Positions 25,998 through 34,811 of a stretch of DNA of 64,000 bases are shown one piece after another; positions within the stretch are counted from its first letter, which is position 1, and each line of letters starts with the position of its first letter. A program made the translations under genes and the position numbers. The notes under the pieces are model-generated. The model worked only from the letters and a program-made list of their open reading frames with translations. It made no database searches and was not told where the DNA came from. Source of the DNA: Xanthobacteraceae bacterium (lineage in GTDB: Bacteria > Pseudomonadota > Alphaproteobacteria > Rhizobiales > Xanthobacteraceae); contig JALHLQ010000001.1 in the NCBI GenBank assembly GCA_022844485.1, positions 62,001 through 126,000 of the forward strand. Direction: 5' to 3'.

Positions 25998-27233
25998 ATG
26001 CAGACGCTTCGCGGACAGATCGACCTGCTGGTCTTCGACTTCGACGGCGTGCTGACCGATAACCGCGTGATCGTCGCAGAGGACGGCGCCGAGTCGGTCG
26101 TCTGCAATCGCGCGGACGGACTCGCCTTTGACATGTTCCGTGCCGGCGGCCTTCCGGTGCTGATCCTCTCCACGGAACACAATCGCGTGGTGGCGGCGCG
26201 CGCTGCCAAGCTCAAGGCGCCGGTGCTGCAGGGGGTCGGCGACAAGGCGCATGTGCTCGCCGAGCACTGCCGGAAGGGCGGTCTTGACCTGCGCCGCGTC
26301 GCCTTCGTGGGCAACGACCTGAACGACGTCGCGGTGATGCGCGTCGTAGGCTTTCCAATTGCGGTCGCAGATGCGCATCCGAATGCGCGGGCTGCGGCGA
26401 GCCTCGTCCTCACGACCAAAGGCGGCGACGGCGTTGCGCGTGAGCTTGCTGAGAAGCTCCTCGCGCTGCCTTATGGCGAGGCGGTGAGTGCCACAGTGTC
26501 GGGCCAGCCGATCGCGTTCAATGAAGCGGGCAAGGGCGTCCTCGCACTGGTTCCGGCGCGTAGCGGTTCGAAAAGCGTGCCGCGCAAGAATCTCCGCGTG
26601 GTCGCCGGCAAGCCACTGATCGCCCATTCGGTCGATCATGCGCGCAAGGCCTCAACGGTGACGCGCGTGATCGTCACCACCGACGATCAAGAGATCGCCG
26701 AGGTCGGCCGCGCCGCCGGCGCCGAGGTGCCGTTTATGCGGCCCACCGAGTTCGCCCAAGACTTGAGCACGGATTACGAGTTCGTGCGCCACGCGCTGGA
26801 GTGGCTCAAGGAAAACGAGGGCTACGTGCCCGAACTGGTGGTCCAGCTTCGACCCACCACGCCGGTACGCGACGTGTACCTTATCGATCGCGCCGTCGAG
26901 GCGATCCGCGCAAGGCCCGAGGCGGACTCGCTGCGCGCTGTCGTCGGGGCCTGCTTCACGCCTTACAAGATGTGGCATCTCGGCGCGGACGGCTTCCTGG
27001 TGCCGCTGCTTACCCTCAATGGCATCGAGGAGTCATACAATCAGCCGCGCCAGATCCTGCCGGACGTCTATCAACAGGACGGCTTCCTGGACATAGCTCG
27101 CCCGCGCACAATCTTTGAGCAGGGCTCGATCACGGGACGGAAGATCCTGCCGTTTATCATCGATCGCGAGTCAATCGACATCGATCATGAGCACGAGTTC
27201 GCCGAGGCGGAACAGCAGTTGCAGAGAGAGTGA
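25998..27233 (+). CDS. HAD phosphatase-CMP-nonulosonate cytidylyltransferase fusion
   Basis: Two-domain enzyme of 411 residues. Residues 8 to about 165 are a KdsC-like HAD phosphatase: FDFDGVLTD with Asp14 and Asp16, and GNDLNDVAVM for the metal. Residues 181-411 are a NeuA-like cytidylyltransferase: LVPARSGSKSVPRKNL, QLRPTTPVRD, and a C-terminal IDIDHEHEF. Such a protein could dephosphorylate a nonulosonate 9-phosphate and then load it onto CMP. Animal CMP-sialate synthetases carry the same pair in the opposite order. ATG 25998 follows the previous stop by 2 bases; the frame stays open upstream only as a shadow. Confidence 0.88.
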   Translation: MQTLRGQIDLLVFDFDGVLTDNRVIVAEDGAESVVCNRADGLAFDMFRAGGLPVLILSTEHNRVVAARAAKLKAPVLQGVGDKAHVLAEHCRKGGLDLRRVAFVGNDLNDVAVMRVVGFPIAVADAHPNARAAASLVLTTKGGDGVARELAEKLLALPYGEAVSATVSGQPIAFNEAGKGVLALVPARSGSKSVPRKNLRVVAGKPLIAHSVDHARKASTVTRVIVTTDDQEIAEVGRAAGAEVPFMRPTEFAQDLSTDYEFVRHALEWLKENEGYVPELVVQLRPTTPVRDVYLIDRAVEAIRARPEADSLRAVVGACFTPYKMWHLGADGFLVPLLTLNGIEESYNQPRQILPDVYQQDGFLDIARPRTIFEQGSITGRKILPFIIDRESIDIDHEHEFAEAEQQLQRE

Positions 27234-27237
27234 GAGC

Positions 27238-28728
27238 ATGGCGCGGATCCTCTTCATCAATCCTAACCGCTGGGGTAGGGGCATCACGCCGATCTGGATC
27301 GCGAGCCATGCGGCCGCGTTGAAGGCGTGCGGCCACGAGGTCGGTTTGTTCGACGCCACTTTCATAGCCGACTGGTCGCAGAACGAGAACGCGTTCAATA
27401 CCGCGAACCTGCAATACAAGCCCTCGCCCTATGAGAGCATGGTCCGCTTCGACACGCGCCCGGCGCGCGAAGTGCTGCAACAGAAGCTCGACGCCTTTGA
27501 TCCCGACATAGTTTTCTGGGCCGCGATCTCTTCGCATATCCACGGCGAGGGCGAGTATGCGGCAATCCAGTTCGGCCACGAACTGATGAAAAGCGTCACT
27601 ACCCGCGCCGTGAACGTCGCGGGCGGCCTGCAGCCGACCGCGGCGCCGGCCGACACGGCAGAGCGGTTTCCCGAGATCGACTATTTCATTCGCGGCGAGT
27701 CCGAGTTCGTTTTGGTCGAGCTCGTGGAGGCGCTGATGAGCGGAGCCTCGACGCGCGAGATCAAGGGCGTCGTGACGCGCGACGGCGACAAGGTCGCGGT
27801 CGCGCCGCCGCAGCCGATCATTTCCGACCTCGATCGCATCGGTCCCTACGACTACAGCCTGTTCGACGATCAGGTGTTGCTGCGCCCCTACAACGGGCAG
27901 GTCGTGAAGGCGGTCGACTATGAGCTCTCGCGCGGCTGTCCCTTCACCTGCAGCTACTGCGTCGAGACCGTGATCCAGCGCTATTACGATCTCGCTGAGC
28001 GCACCCCGCGCGGCGCGCTGCGCCAACCGGCGCGCTACCTGCGCAACAAGAGCGCGGCGCGTATCTTCGAGGAAATCTCCAGCCTTTACCGCGAGCGCGG
28101 CGTCACCTTGTTCCGCGCCCAGGACACCAACTTTCTCACTATCGAGCGCAAGGTGCTGCTTGCGCTCGCCGAGATGGTCGATAGGGCGGATCTGCCGATC
28201 CAGCTTTACATCGAGACGCGGCCCGAGGGCATCAATCCGAGTTCGGTGCAGATGCTCAAACGGCTGAAGGTGGACGGCGTCGGCATGGGTATCGAGCTCT
28301 CGACCCAGCAGTTCCGAGAGTCCAAGCTCAACCGCTTCAGCGACCAGAGCGCGATCGAGCGCGCCTTCCAACTGCTGCGCGAGAACGGCATCCGCCGCAC
28401 GGCCTACAACATCATCGGCATTCCGGACCAGAACGAAGACTCGATCATCGAGACCATCGAGTTCAACCGCCGGCTCGATCCCGACAACGTCACGGTTGCG
28501 TTCTACTCGCCTTATCTCGGCACGAGCCAGCAGCAGGTCGGCACCGAGAAGAACTACTTCCTCGACTACGAGTTCGATCTCGACAGCCAGCTCCGGACCA
28601 TGACGCGCCATTCGGTTCTCACGCCCGAGCTGCTTGCCTTCTACAAGCAGAACTTCGTCGGGCTGGTGCGCGACGGAACGAGTGCAGTCGACCTCCTCAA
28701 GCGAGCCAAAGGAATGAGAGTTGCCTGA
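27238..28728 (+). CDS. B12-binding-domain radical SAM enzyme
   Basis: Protein of 496 residues. The N-terminal part (3-180) is a cobalamin-binding-like Rossmann domain beginning RILFINPNRWGRG and including VAGGLQPTAAP and FIRGESEFVLVEL. The radical SAM core has Cys234-X3-Cys238-X2-Cys241 in SRGCPFTCSYC to hold the 4Fe4S cluster. LYIETRPEGINP and YNIIGIPDQNED follow. This class does C- or P-methylation, ring contraction and other radical chemistry. In this cluster it may C-methylate or rearrange a sugar; no specific reaction can be assigned. It is 4 bases after the HAD-NeuA fusion gene and coupled (TGATG) to the exonuclease gene. Confidence 0.87.
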   Translation: MARILFINPNRWGRGITPIWIASHAAALKACGHEVGLFDATFIADWSQNENAFNTANLQYKPSPYESMVRFDTRPAREVLQQKLDAFDPDIVFWAAISSHIHGEGEYAAIQFGHELMKSVTTRAVNVAGGLQPTAAPADTAERFPEIDYFIRGESEFVLVELVEALMSGASTREIKGVVTRDGDKVAVAPPQPIISDLDRIGPYDYSLFDDQVLLRPYNGQVVKAVDYELSRGCPFTCSYCVETVIQRYYDLAERTPRGALRQPARYLRNKSAARIFEEISSLYRERGVTLFRAQDTNFLTIERKVLLALAEMVDRADLPIQLYIETRPEGINPSSVQMLKRLKVDGVGMGIELSTQQFRESKLNRFSDQSAIERAFQLLRENGIRRTAYNIIGIPDQNEDSIIETIEFNRRLDPDNVTVAFYSPYLGTSQQQVGTEKNYFLDYEFDLDSQLRTMTRHSVLTPELLAFYKQNFVGLVRDGTSAVDLLKRAKGMRVA

Positions 28729-29342
28729 TGCCAACCTTGGAACTGCCAGCCGACTCTGCCCTGCCCAAGTGGCCGCGCGTGGGGCCGGTCGCCATCCTTG
28801 ATCTTGAGTACACAGCGTGGGAGGGGTCGGTCGCACGATCCTGGAGCGAGCCGTGGGAATGGCGTGAGATCGTGCAGATCGGCGCACTCACCGTGGATGC
28901 GCCGCGCTTCACGCCGCGCGACGAACTCGAGATCCTGGTGAAGCCGCAGCGCAATCCTTCGCTCTCGGACTATTTCCAGAAGTTGACCGGCATCACGCAG
29001 GCCGATGTCGATGCGGAGGGCGTGACCTTCGTCGCGGCGCTCGAGAAGCTCGTATCGTTCCTCGCAGCCGTCGAAATAGTTATGTTTAACGGCTACGATG
29101 GCCGGATTCTGCGCGAGAATTGCGCCTTCAATGGCGTAGCCTTCCCACTGGCGGCCGAGCGTATGTTCGACTTCCGCTCGCTGCTCGCCAGCACCTTGTC
29201 GCTGCCGCTGCAGGCACTGGTCTCCTCGCGCTTGCCCAAGCTCGCCGGCATTGAAGTCAACGGGTGCGCGCATTCGGGATTGCACGACTGCCGCGCCATC
29301 GCGGCTTCGCTCGGCCACTGGCGTGCGTCAGGTGTACTGTGA
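28728..29342 (+). CDS. DEDDh-family 3'-5' exonuclease-like protein
   Basis: Protein of 204 residues with all five residues of the DnaQ/RNase T superfamily: Asp25-X-Glu27 in ILDLEYTAW, Asp124 in FNGYDGRIL, and His182 with Asp187 in AHSGLHDCRA (His-X4-Asp). It should be an active single-strand 3'-5' exonuclease fold, with DNA or RNA substrate unknown. Its presence inside a polysaccharide gene run, overlapping the radical SAM stop codon, is odd. It may have been co-opted or may be a passenger. The next gene is convergent and ends 19 bases away. Confidence 0.85.
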   Translation: MPTLELPADSALPKWPRVGPVAILDLEYTAWEGSVARSWSEPWEWREIVQIGALTVDAPRFTPRDELEILVKPQRNPSLSDYFQKLTGITQADVDAEGVTFVAALEKLVSFLAAVEIVMFNGYDGRILRENCAFNGVAFPLAAERMFDFRSLLASTLSLPLQALVSSRLPKLAGIEVNGCAHSGLHDCRAIAASLGHWRASGVL

Positions 29343-29361
29343 GATCCAAATGATTGGCTTT

Positions 29362-30117
29362 TCAGATCAGGCCTTTGGCGAGCCAGCCGCCGTCTACCAC
29401 AACGTCCTGGCCCGTGACATAGGCCGAGGCCTCGGAGGCGAGGAAGATCGCGGCGCCAACGAGGTCCGCAGGCTCGCCCCAGCGGCCGAGCATGGTATGA
29501 TTGCGGCGTCGCGCATGCTCCTGTGGGTCGGTGTGGCTCGACTGCGTCATGCGTGTCGCAATGTAACCCGGGACCAGGTTGTTGACGCGAATCCCATCAT
29601 TGCCGAGATCGAGCGCCAGCGCACGGCTGAGCTGGCTCAGCCCGCCCTTGGCCGCCACGTAGCCCGGATTGCCCGGGAAGCCGCGATGGGCGCCGAGGCT
29701 CGTGACATTGATGATCGAGCCGCGGCGCGCGGCGCGCATCGCCGGCGAAACGGCGCGCGCGCAGAGGTAGGGGCCGCGCAGGTTGACGGCGAGCGTCTCG
29801 TCGAAATTCGCGACATCGTCGCCTGGACGCGTGACGCCGGCCGCGTTGACGAGAATGTCGATGCGCCCGGTGCGCGCCAGCAGCGCGTCGCGGCAGCGTT
29901 CTATCGCGGCGGCGTCGACCACGTCGCAAGCCGCGTAGGCAGCGCCGTGAGGCAGCGGCCGCTCGGGCGCGGCGGAGCGGGCGAGCGCCAAAACGGTGGC
30001 TCCGGCGCGCACAAGCCCGTCGGCGATCGCCCAGCCGATGCCGCGCGAGGCGCCCGTCACCATGGCGGTGCGTCCCGTAAGCGAGAACAAGGTTAGGTCC
30101 GGTGCGGTAGAGATCAT
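29362..30117 (-). CDS. SDR-family oxidoreductase
   Basis: Classical short-chain dehydrogenase/reductase of 251 residues. TGASRGIG is the NAD(P) loop, NAAGV the NNAG-type motif, with catalytic Ser in NVTSLGAH and Tyr-X3-Lys in YVAAKGG. The C-terminal GQDVVVDGGW is typical of FabG-like members. Substrate unknown; PtmA-like SDRs occur in nonulosonate glycosylation clusters. It is the only minus-strand gene between 10 and 51 kb, so it interrupts the run and needs its own promoter in the 81-base divergent spacer before the dioxygenase gene. Confidence 0.87.
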   Translation of the reverse strand: MISTAPDLTLFSLTGRTAMVTGASRGIGWAIADGLVRAGATVLALARSAAPERPLPHGAAYAACDVVDAAAIERCRDALLARTGRIDILVNAAGVTRPGDDVANFDETLAVNLRGPYLCARAVSPAMRAARRGSIINVTSLGAHRGFPGNPGYVAAKGGLSQLSRALALDLGNDGIRVNNLVPGYIATRMTQSSHTDPQEHARRRNHTMLGRWGEPADLVGAAIFLASEASAYVTGQDVVVDGGWLAKGLI

Positions 30118-30166
30118 GATCGGGCTTCGTGCTCAGCGCTGCCACAACGGCTAGCCGCGCTTGGGC

Positions 30167-30198
30167 TATAAGGTCTGGACGAAGGGAAGGGAAGCGAC
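30167..30198 (+). promoter_or_regulatory. Candidate -10 box and strong ribosome-binding site
   Basis: The 81-base spacer between the divergent SDR and dioxygenase genes has TATAAG at 30167-30172 as a candidate -10 for rightward transcription, without a clear -35. AAGGGAAGGGAAG just before ATG 30199 is one of the strongest Shine-Dalgarno-like stretches in the window. An internal promoter for the downstream half of the island is plausible. Confidence 0.35.
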
Positions 30199-31119
30199 AT
30201 GACTACGATGAGTTTCGGAGACAAGCTGGATCGCTGGATCCTGAAGAAGGGCTTCCGGGCTAACTGGCCCTTGTCGACACTCCGATTGATCGAGACCCGC
30301 AGGGCCGCGACCCAACCCATCGCACTCCTCAAGGCCAGGCGCGCGGCCGCGAAGGTGACATCCGGCTCGCGATGGGCCGACTTTATCCCGCGCGCCAGCG
30401 GCTACAAACTGTTCGCGCCGGACACCTTTCCACGCCTCGACGAAGTGGTCGCGGCCTGTCGGGCCGTCTATCAGCGGCACGAGAACGAGCTGAACAAGTC
30501 GGTCAACAAGGTCTATTTCTTTAACTTGCTGAACGCGGGGGATCTTCAGCAATATCCGGTTCTGCTGGACTTCGCGCTTAGCGCCCCGATCACCGAGGCG
30601 GCGACGGGTTACATGGGGCAGATCCCGCGTCTCAACTCGATCGGCGTGTTCTATTCCTCGGTTAACGACACGGTGTCGGGCAGCCAGATGTACCACGTCG
30701 ACGGCGACGCCCTGGCGCAAGTGAAGGGATTCATCAACGCCTGGGAAGTCGCGCCAGGCGGCGGCGAGTTCACCTTCGTGCCGAAGCCGCGCACCACCGA
30801 AACCATGCGCAGTCGCGGCCTGCAGAAAATGCTGTCCGATACCGATCTCACCACGATTGTGCCCGACTCGGAGCAAATCCGCGTGTTCGGTCCGCCCGGA
30901 AGCGGCGTCCTCTGCGACACCAGCCGCTGCCTGCACCAGGGCAGTCGCGCGCGCGAGCGCCCGCGACTGCTCTTCCAATTCCAGTACGTGAGCCGGCCGG
31001 ACGCCCTGGTTGCAAAGGCTAGCAACAAGCCTGTTCCGGGCGGTCATCTGCTGATCACCCGTGACCTGCTGTGCCGCTTCACGCTCAGCAATCCGAACGC
31101 TGCGATGTTCGTCGATTGA
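30199..31119 (+). CDS. Putative Fe(II)/2-oxoglutarate dioxygenase (PhyH-like)
   Basis: Protein of 306 residues with a double-stranded beta-helix signature. His166-X-Asp168 (MYHVDGDAL) and His246 (CLHQGSR) form the iron-binding facial triad, and Arg256 ten residues later would bind 2-oxoglutarate. GVLCDTSRC precedes the distal histidine as in phytanoyl-CoA hydroxylase-type enzymes. It probably hydroxylates or otherwise oxidises a small molecule; a deoxysugar of the glycan is the natural guess. It follows a strong ribosome-binding site and reads in the same direction as the two methyltransferase genes after it. Confidence 0.72.
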   Translation: MTTMSFGDKLDRWILKKGFRANWPLSTLRLIETRRAATQPIALLKARRAAAKVTSGSRWADFIPRASGYKLFAPDTFPRLDEVVAACRAVYQRHENELNKSVNKVYFFNLLNAGDLQQYPVLLDFALSAPITEAATGYMGQIPRLNSIGVFYSSVNDTVSGSQMYHVDGDALAQVKGFINAWEVAPGGGEFTFVPKPRTTETMRSRGLQKMLSDTDLTTIVPDSEQIRVFGPPGSGVLCDTSRCLHQGSRARERPRLLFQFQYVSRPDALVAKASNKPVPGGHLLITRDLLCRFTLSNPNAAMFVD

Positions 31120-31154
31120 TCGCGACCTGAACTCACCTCCGGCAATCCAGCACC

Positions 31155-31865
31155 ATGAAATCCATACTTCGTGCGGTCTACAACCGCGCCCGCGGTGTGA
31201 TCAAGACGGCGCGCGCCAATTGGTCGACTCGGCGACGCGCAGCCGAATGGCGGTCCGATGCATGGGAGCATGACCCCGCATATTCACGCCGCACTACAAT
31301 CGGCGAATACTCGACTTATCGCCAGACGCAGATCTCCAAGATGGAGGCGATGATCGCCGCCGGACAGACGCAACGTTCGCCCCGCGATCTCGCTCTGTTT
31401 CTCGACCGGTTCGAAAACCTGCCGCTGCCTCATGCGGCTTCCGTGCTGTGTCTCGCCGCGCGGCTTGGGTCGGAAGTGGAAGCCTTCATCAAGCTCGGCC
31501 ACTTCGCGGTCGGCGTCGACCTGCACCCTGGGCCGGCCAATTCCTTCGTCGTCACGGGCGACTTCCACGCCTTGCAATTCGCGGACGGCTCCGTCGACTG
31601 CATCTATACCAACAGCCTCGACCACGCCTACGATCTGGACAAGATTGTCGCGGAGGTTCGGCGTGTGCTGAAGCCGGGCGGTTTTTTCGTGCTAGATGCT
31701 GTCGATGGATACGAAGAAGGTTTCATGGTCGGGCCGCGCGATACCACGCATTGGCCGACCGCGCAGGCGTTTGCCGGCATGATCGCCGAGCGGGGGTCGT
31801 TCGCGATCGAGCGGCACACGCGACCCGATCAGCACTGGCAGCAATTCGTCCTACGTAAGTCATGA
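31155..31865 (+). CDS. SAM methyltransferase with unusual motif I
   Basis: Methyltransferase-fold protein of 236 residues. In place of a glycine-rich motif I it has VLCLAARLGSEVEAF, then AVGVDLHPG, GDFHALQFADGSVDCIY and LKPGGFFVLDAVDG. The same pattern recurs in the minus-strand gene at 51220-51942, so the two are paralogues. Substrate unknown. It overlaps the following methyltransferase gene by ATGA. Confidence 0.78.
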   Translation: MKSILRAVYNRARGVIKTARANWSTRRRAAEWRSDAWEHDPAYSRRTTIGEYSTYRQTQISKMEAMIAAGQTQRSPRDLALFLDRFENLPLPHAASVLCLAARLGSEVEAFIKLGHFAVGVDLHPGPANSFVVTGDFHALQFADGSVDCIYTNSLDHAYDLDKIVAEVRRVLKPGGFFVLDAVDGYEEGFMVGPRDTTHWPTAQAFAGMIAERGSFAIERHTRPDQHWQQFVLRKS

Positions 31866-32827
31866 GCGCCGGCAACGTGACGACACGTCCCACTGTTGCA
31901 CTGGCTACGCTGGGCACGGAGAGCTTTGTGGTGCCGGATCGCGCCATTGAGGAGGTGCTGCGGTGCTATACGCGCCGGACCTTCGACACGACGGGTCCCG
32001 AATGGCAGGAGGAACGCGCGCGTTCCATCAGCACGCGGCGCCTCGGGCTGCGGCGCTGGCTGAGCCGTCTCCTCGTCTCCGGCCGCAATGCGCGCAATCA
32101 GGGTGAGGTGCGCAGCGGCTACGAGACCCATTGGACGCAGAAGGACGCGCTCGAGCGCTACGTGATCGGCCAGGAAGAGCGTGTGCTGACGGTCGCGTGG
32201 CGCCATCGCGGCATGCAGGTCGCGGCGCAGGTGCTGCGGCATGTCCATCTGCTCTACCTCATGCGCGCTATCGAGGCGCTCGAAGCCAAGAGTGTGCTCG
32301 AGGTTGGCTTCGGAAACGGCAATATGGTGCTCACGCTCGCGCCGCTGTTTCCGGAGGTGGCGTTCAGCGGCGTCGAGCTGACGCAGTCGGGGCTTGCCAT
32401 TGCGCAGGCGCTACAGGCCCAGCCGGTGTTGCCGGCCTCCTTCGCGGGGTGCGCGCCATCGCCGCCGCGCGATCTGACGGCGCATCGGCGCGTAGACCTC
32501 CGGATCGGCGATGCGCGCGCGCTGCCGTTCCCGGACCAGTACTTCGATCTCGTCTACACGCGCCTCGCGCTCGAGCAGATGGAGGCGATCCGCCACGAGG
32601 CGCTGCGCGAGGTGACGCGGGTCGCGCGGCGCGCCGTGGTTCTGATCGAATGCTGGCGCGACTTCAACCGGGACGGACCGGGCCGCGATTACGTGCGGCG
32701 GCAGGGGTACTTCGCCGGGCAGGTGGCGGATCTCGAGAATCACGGCTTCCGCGTCGTGCTCGCGACCGATGACCTGCCGCAGAAGGTGCAGTTCAGCTCC
32801 GGGCCCGTGATCGGGCTGCGCAAATGA
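31862..32827 (+). CDS. Class I SAM-dependent methyltransferase
   Basis: Protein of 321 residues. The first 130 residues are an N-terminal extension rich in Arg. The methyltransferase core has VLEVGFGNGNMVLTLA as motif I, FSGVELTQSG as the acidic strand, IGDARALPFPDQYFDLVYT and VVLIECWRD. It shares ATGA with the preceding methyltransferase gene and lies 111 bases before the ABC transporter. Acceptor unknown. Confidence 0.83.
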   Translation: MSAGNVTTRPTVALATLGTESFVVPDRAIEEVLRCYTRRTFDTTGPEWQEERARSISTRRLGLRRWLSRLLVSGRNARNQGEVRSGYETHWTQKDALERYVIGQEERVLTVAWRHRGMQVAAQVLRHVHLLYLMRAIEALEAKSVLEVGFGNGNMVLTLAPLFPEVAFSGVELTQSGLAIAQALQAQPVLPASFAGCAPSPPRDLTAHRRVDLRIGDARALPFPDQYFDLVYTRLALEQMEAIRHEALREVTRVARRAVVLIECWRDFNRDGPGRDYVRRQGYFAGQVADLENHGFRVVLATDDLPQKVQFSSGPVIGLRK

Positions 32828-32938
32828 CGGGTCAGCCGGCAATCGACATTCCTGGTTTGCACTTTGCTCTCTGTCGCTGTTGCGTCGCGGACGATCCGCA
32901 CGCGCCGGGCCGCCGCGGCGACGGCTGATCAGCTCAAA

Positions 32939-34759
32939 ATGCGCATCCAGATCCGCAATTTTGCGAGCGGCGTCTCCAAGGGACTTGCCTTGATGACGCG
33001 CCGCGAGCGGCGTTTCGCCGGGCTTTTAGTCGCCTCAGCCATCTTCAACGGCTTCCTCCAGACCGCCGTGCTCGTGCTGATTGTTGGGCTCGTGCAGTGG
33101 ATGATCAATCCGAGCACGAGGCTGCCCGCTTGGGCGGTTGACGTGTCGGCGTCGGTCGAGGGTGCCGGTGGCCGCACCTTTACCATGCTCGCCCTTGCCG
33201 CCATTCTCGCCGCGCTGGTGCTTTTCAAGTCGCTGTTCAACTGGCTGCAGGTAGGCTGGATGTCGCGTTTCTCAGCGGGATGCGAGAAGCGGATGAGTTC
33301 GTTGCTAATGCGGCGCGTCCTGTTCGCCCCCTATGGCTGGCTCGTGCGCCAGAATTCCGGCCGCCTTCGCGAATTGCTGTTCGGATTCGTCGCGGTGTGG
33401 TCGCGCGAGTTCGTCCGCGCCCTCATGCGCATCCTGAATGATGCCGCCATTGCGCTCTTTATCATCGTGGCGCTGGTCTGGTCGAGCCCGCTGGTGGGGC
33501 TCGGTGCCGGCCTGTTGGCGGCGCTGCTGGGCGGTGCGGTCTTTCTGGTCGTGCAGCCGCGCCTCCGTACGCTCGCGGAGACCAAGCGGCGCGGCATCAT
33601 GGAGGCAAACAGCATCAGCATAGAATGCGTGCTGGGTGCCAAGGACGTGAAGATGGCGAGCGCCGAGGAACGCTTCCTGGCGCTGTTTGACAAGCACGTG
33701 CGGGTCTATGCCGATGCCGATGCGCGCGCCCAACAGTGGGCGCAGCTGCCACGCAACGCCATGGAGCTCGTGGCCTACGGCTTTCTCATCCTCGCCTCGG
33801 TCTATGTGACTCTGACCGGTGGTCAGAACACGGAGCTCGCCGGCCTGCTGCTCCTGTATGGACTCGCGGCCGTCCGCCTGCTGCCGGTGTTTTCGACTGC
33901 CGTCGGCGGGCTCGGCGCCCTCGTCGGAGCATTTCCGGTGATCCGCGACATCGAGAAGCTGCTTGTCGACACCGTCAGCGCCGAGAGCGACGTGCCCGTG
34001 GGCGCCGCGCAATGGCCATGGCAGCTGGTGACCATGCAGGGCGTCTCCTTGCGCTATCAGGACGCCGAGCAGGACGTTCTACGCGATGTGTCGCTCTCAA
34101 TCCAGCGTGGCGGCAGCTACGCGATCGTCGGCCCATCGGGAGCCGGCAAGAGCACCCTGATCGACGTGGTCGCGGGGCTGCTCGAGCCGACCGCGGGCGC
34201 GGTGCTGATCGATGGAGAGCAACTCGACTACGACCGCAGACGAGCCTGGCGCCACCGCTTCGGCTACGTGGCTCAGCATCCCTTCCTGCTCGACGGCACG
34301 TTGCGCGATAACATCGTGTTCCATGCCGACAAGAAGCTCGACACGGCGCGCCTGCAGCAGTCGATCAGGCTCGCGCGCCTCGAGACCGTGGTCGAGCGTC
34401 TTCCCAACAGGCTGGACGGCCGGGTCGGCGAGCGGGGGGGGCTTCTGTCGGGCGGCGAGCGGCAGCGGGTTGCGATCGCGCGCGCGCTCTATCGCGGTGC
34501 GGATCTGCTCATCCTCGATGAGCCGACGAGCTCCCTCGACACGCTGGTCGAGCAGGAGATCAAGGACTCGCTCGCTATGCTGCGTGGCCAGGTGACGACG
34601 CTCATCGTCTCGCACCGCCTCGGCCTTGTGCGCGACTGCGACGAGATTTGGCTGCTCGAGGATGGAAAGCTGAGGGCCCGCGGCGCGCACCCGGTCCTCA
34701 TCGAATCCTCGGAACTCTACCGGCGCATGGTCGCTCCGGGCGAGCGGGCCGCCGCATAA
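32939..34759 (+). CDS. ABC transporter, fused permease and ATPase (PglK-like flippase)
   Basis: Half-transporter of about 606 residues. About six membrane segments (30-320) precede an ATPase domain: Walker A GPSGAGKST near residue 398, signature LLSGGERQRVAIARAL near 501, Walker B LLILDEPTSSLD and the VSHRL switch histidine. The layout is that of homodimeric lipid-linked oligosaccharide flippases such as PglK or of MsbA-type exporters. It is the only exporter seen in the island, and no Wzx/Wzy pair is visible. The start is uncertain: ATG 32939 lacks a clear ribosome-binding site, and TTG 32864 and a later ATG are alternatives. Confidence 0.87.
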   Translation: MRIQIRNFASGVSKGLALMTRRERRFAGLLVASAIFNGFLQTAVLVLIVGLVQWMINPSTRLPAWAVDVSASVEGAGGRTFTMLALAAILAALVLFKSLFNWLQVGWMSRFSAGCEKRMSSLLMRRVLFAPYGWLVRQNSGRLRELLFGFVAVWSREFVRALMRILNDAAIALFIIVALVWSSPLVGLGAGLLAALLGGAVFLVVQPRLRTLAETKRRGIMEANSISIECVLGAKDVKMASAEERFLALFDKHVRVYADADARAQQWAQLPRNAMELVAYGFLILASVYVTLTGGQNTELAGLLLLYGLAAVRLLPVFSTAVGGLGALVGAFPVIRDIEKLLVDTVSAESDVPVGAAQWPWQLVTMQGVSLRYQDAEQDVLRDVSLSIQRGGSYAIVGPSGAGKSTLIDVVAGLLEPTAGAVLIDGEQLDYDRRRAWRHRFGYVAQHPFLLDGTLRDNIVFHADKKLDTARLQQSIRLARLETVVERLPNRLDGRVGERGGLLSGGERQRVAIARALYRGADLLILDEPTSSLDTLVEQEIKDSLAMLRGQVTTLIVSHRLGLVRDCDEIWLLEDGKLRARGAHPVLIESSELYRRMVAPGERAAA

Positions 34760-34811
34760 TGGGGCAGCAGGCCCGCGTGACATGTACGTGCAGTGACAGA
34801 AAGACCTTTCG

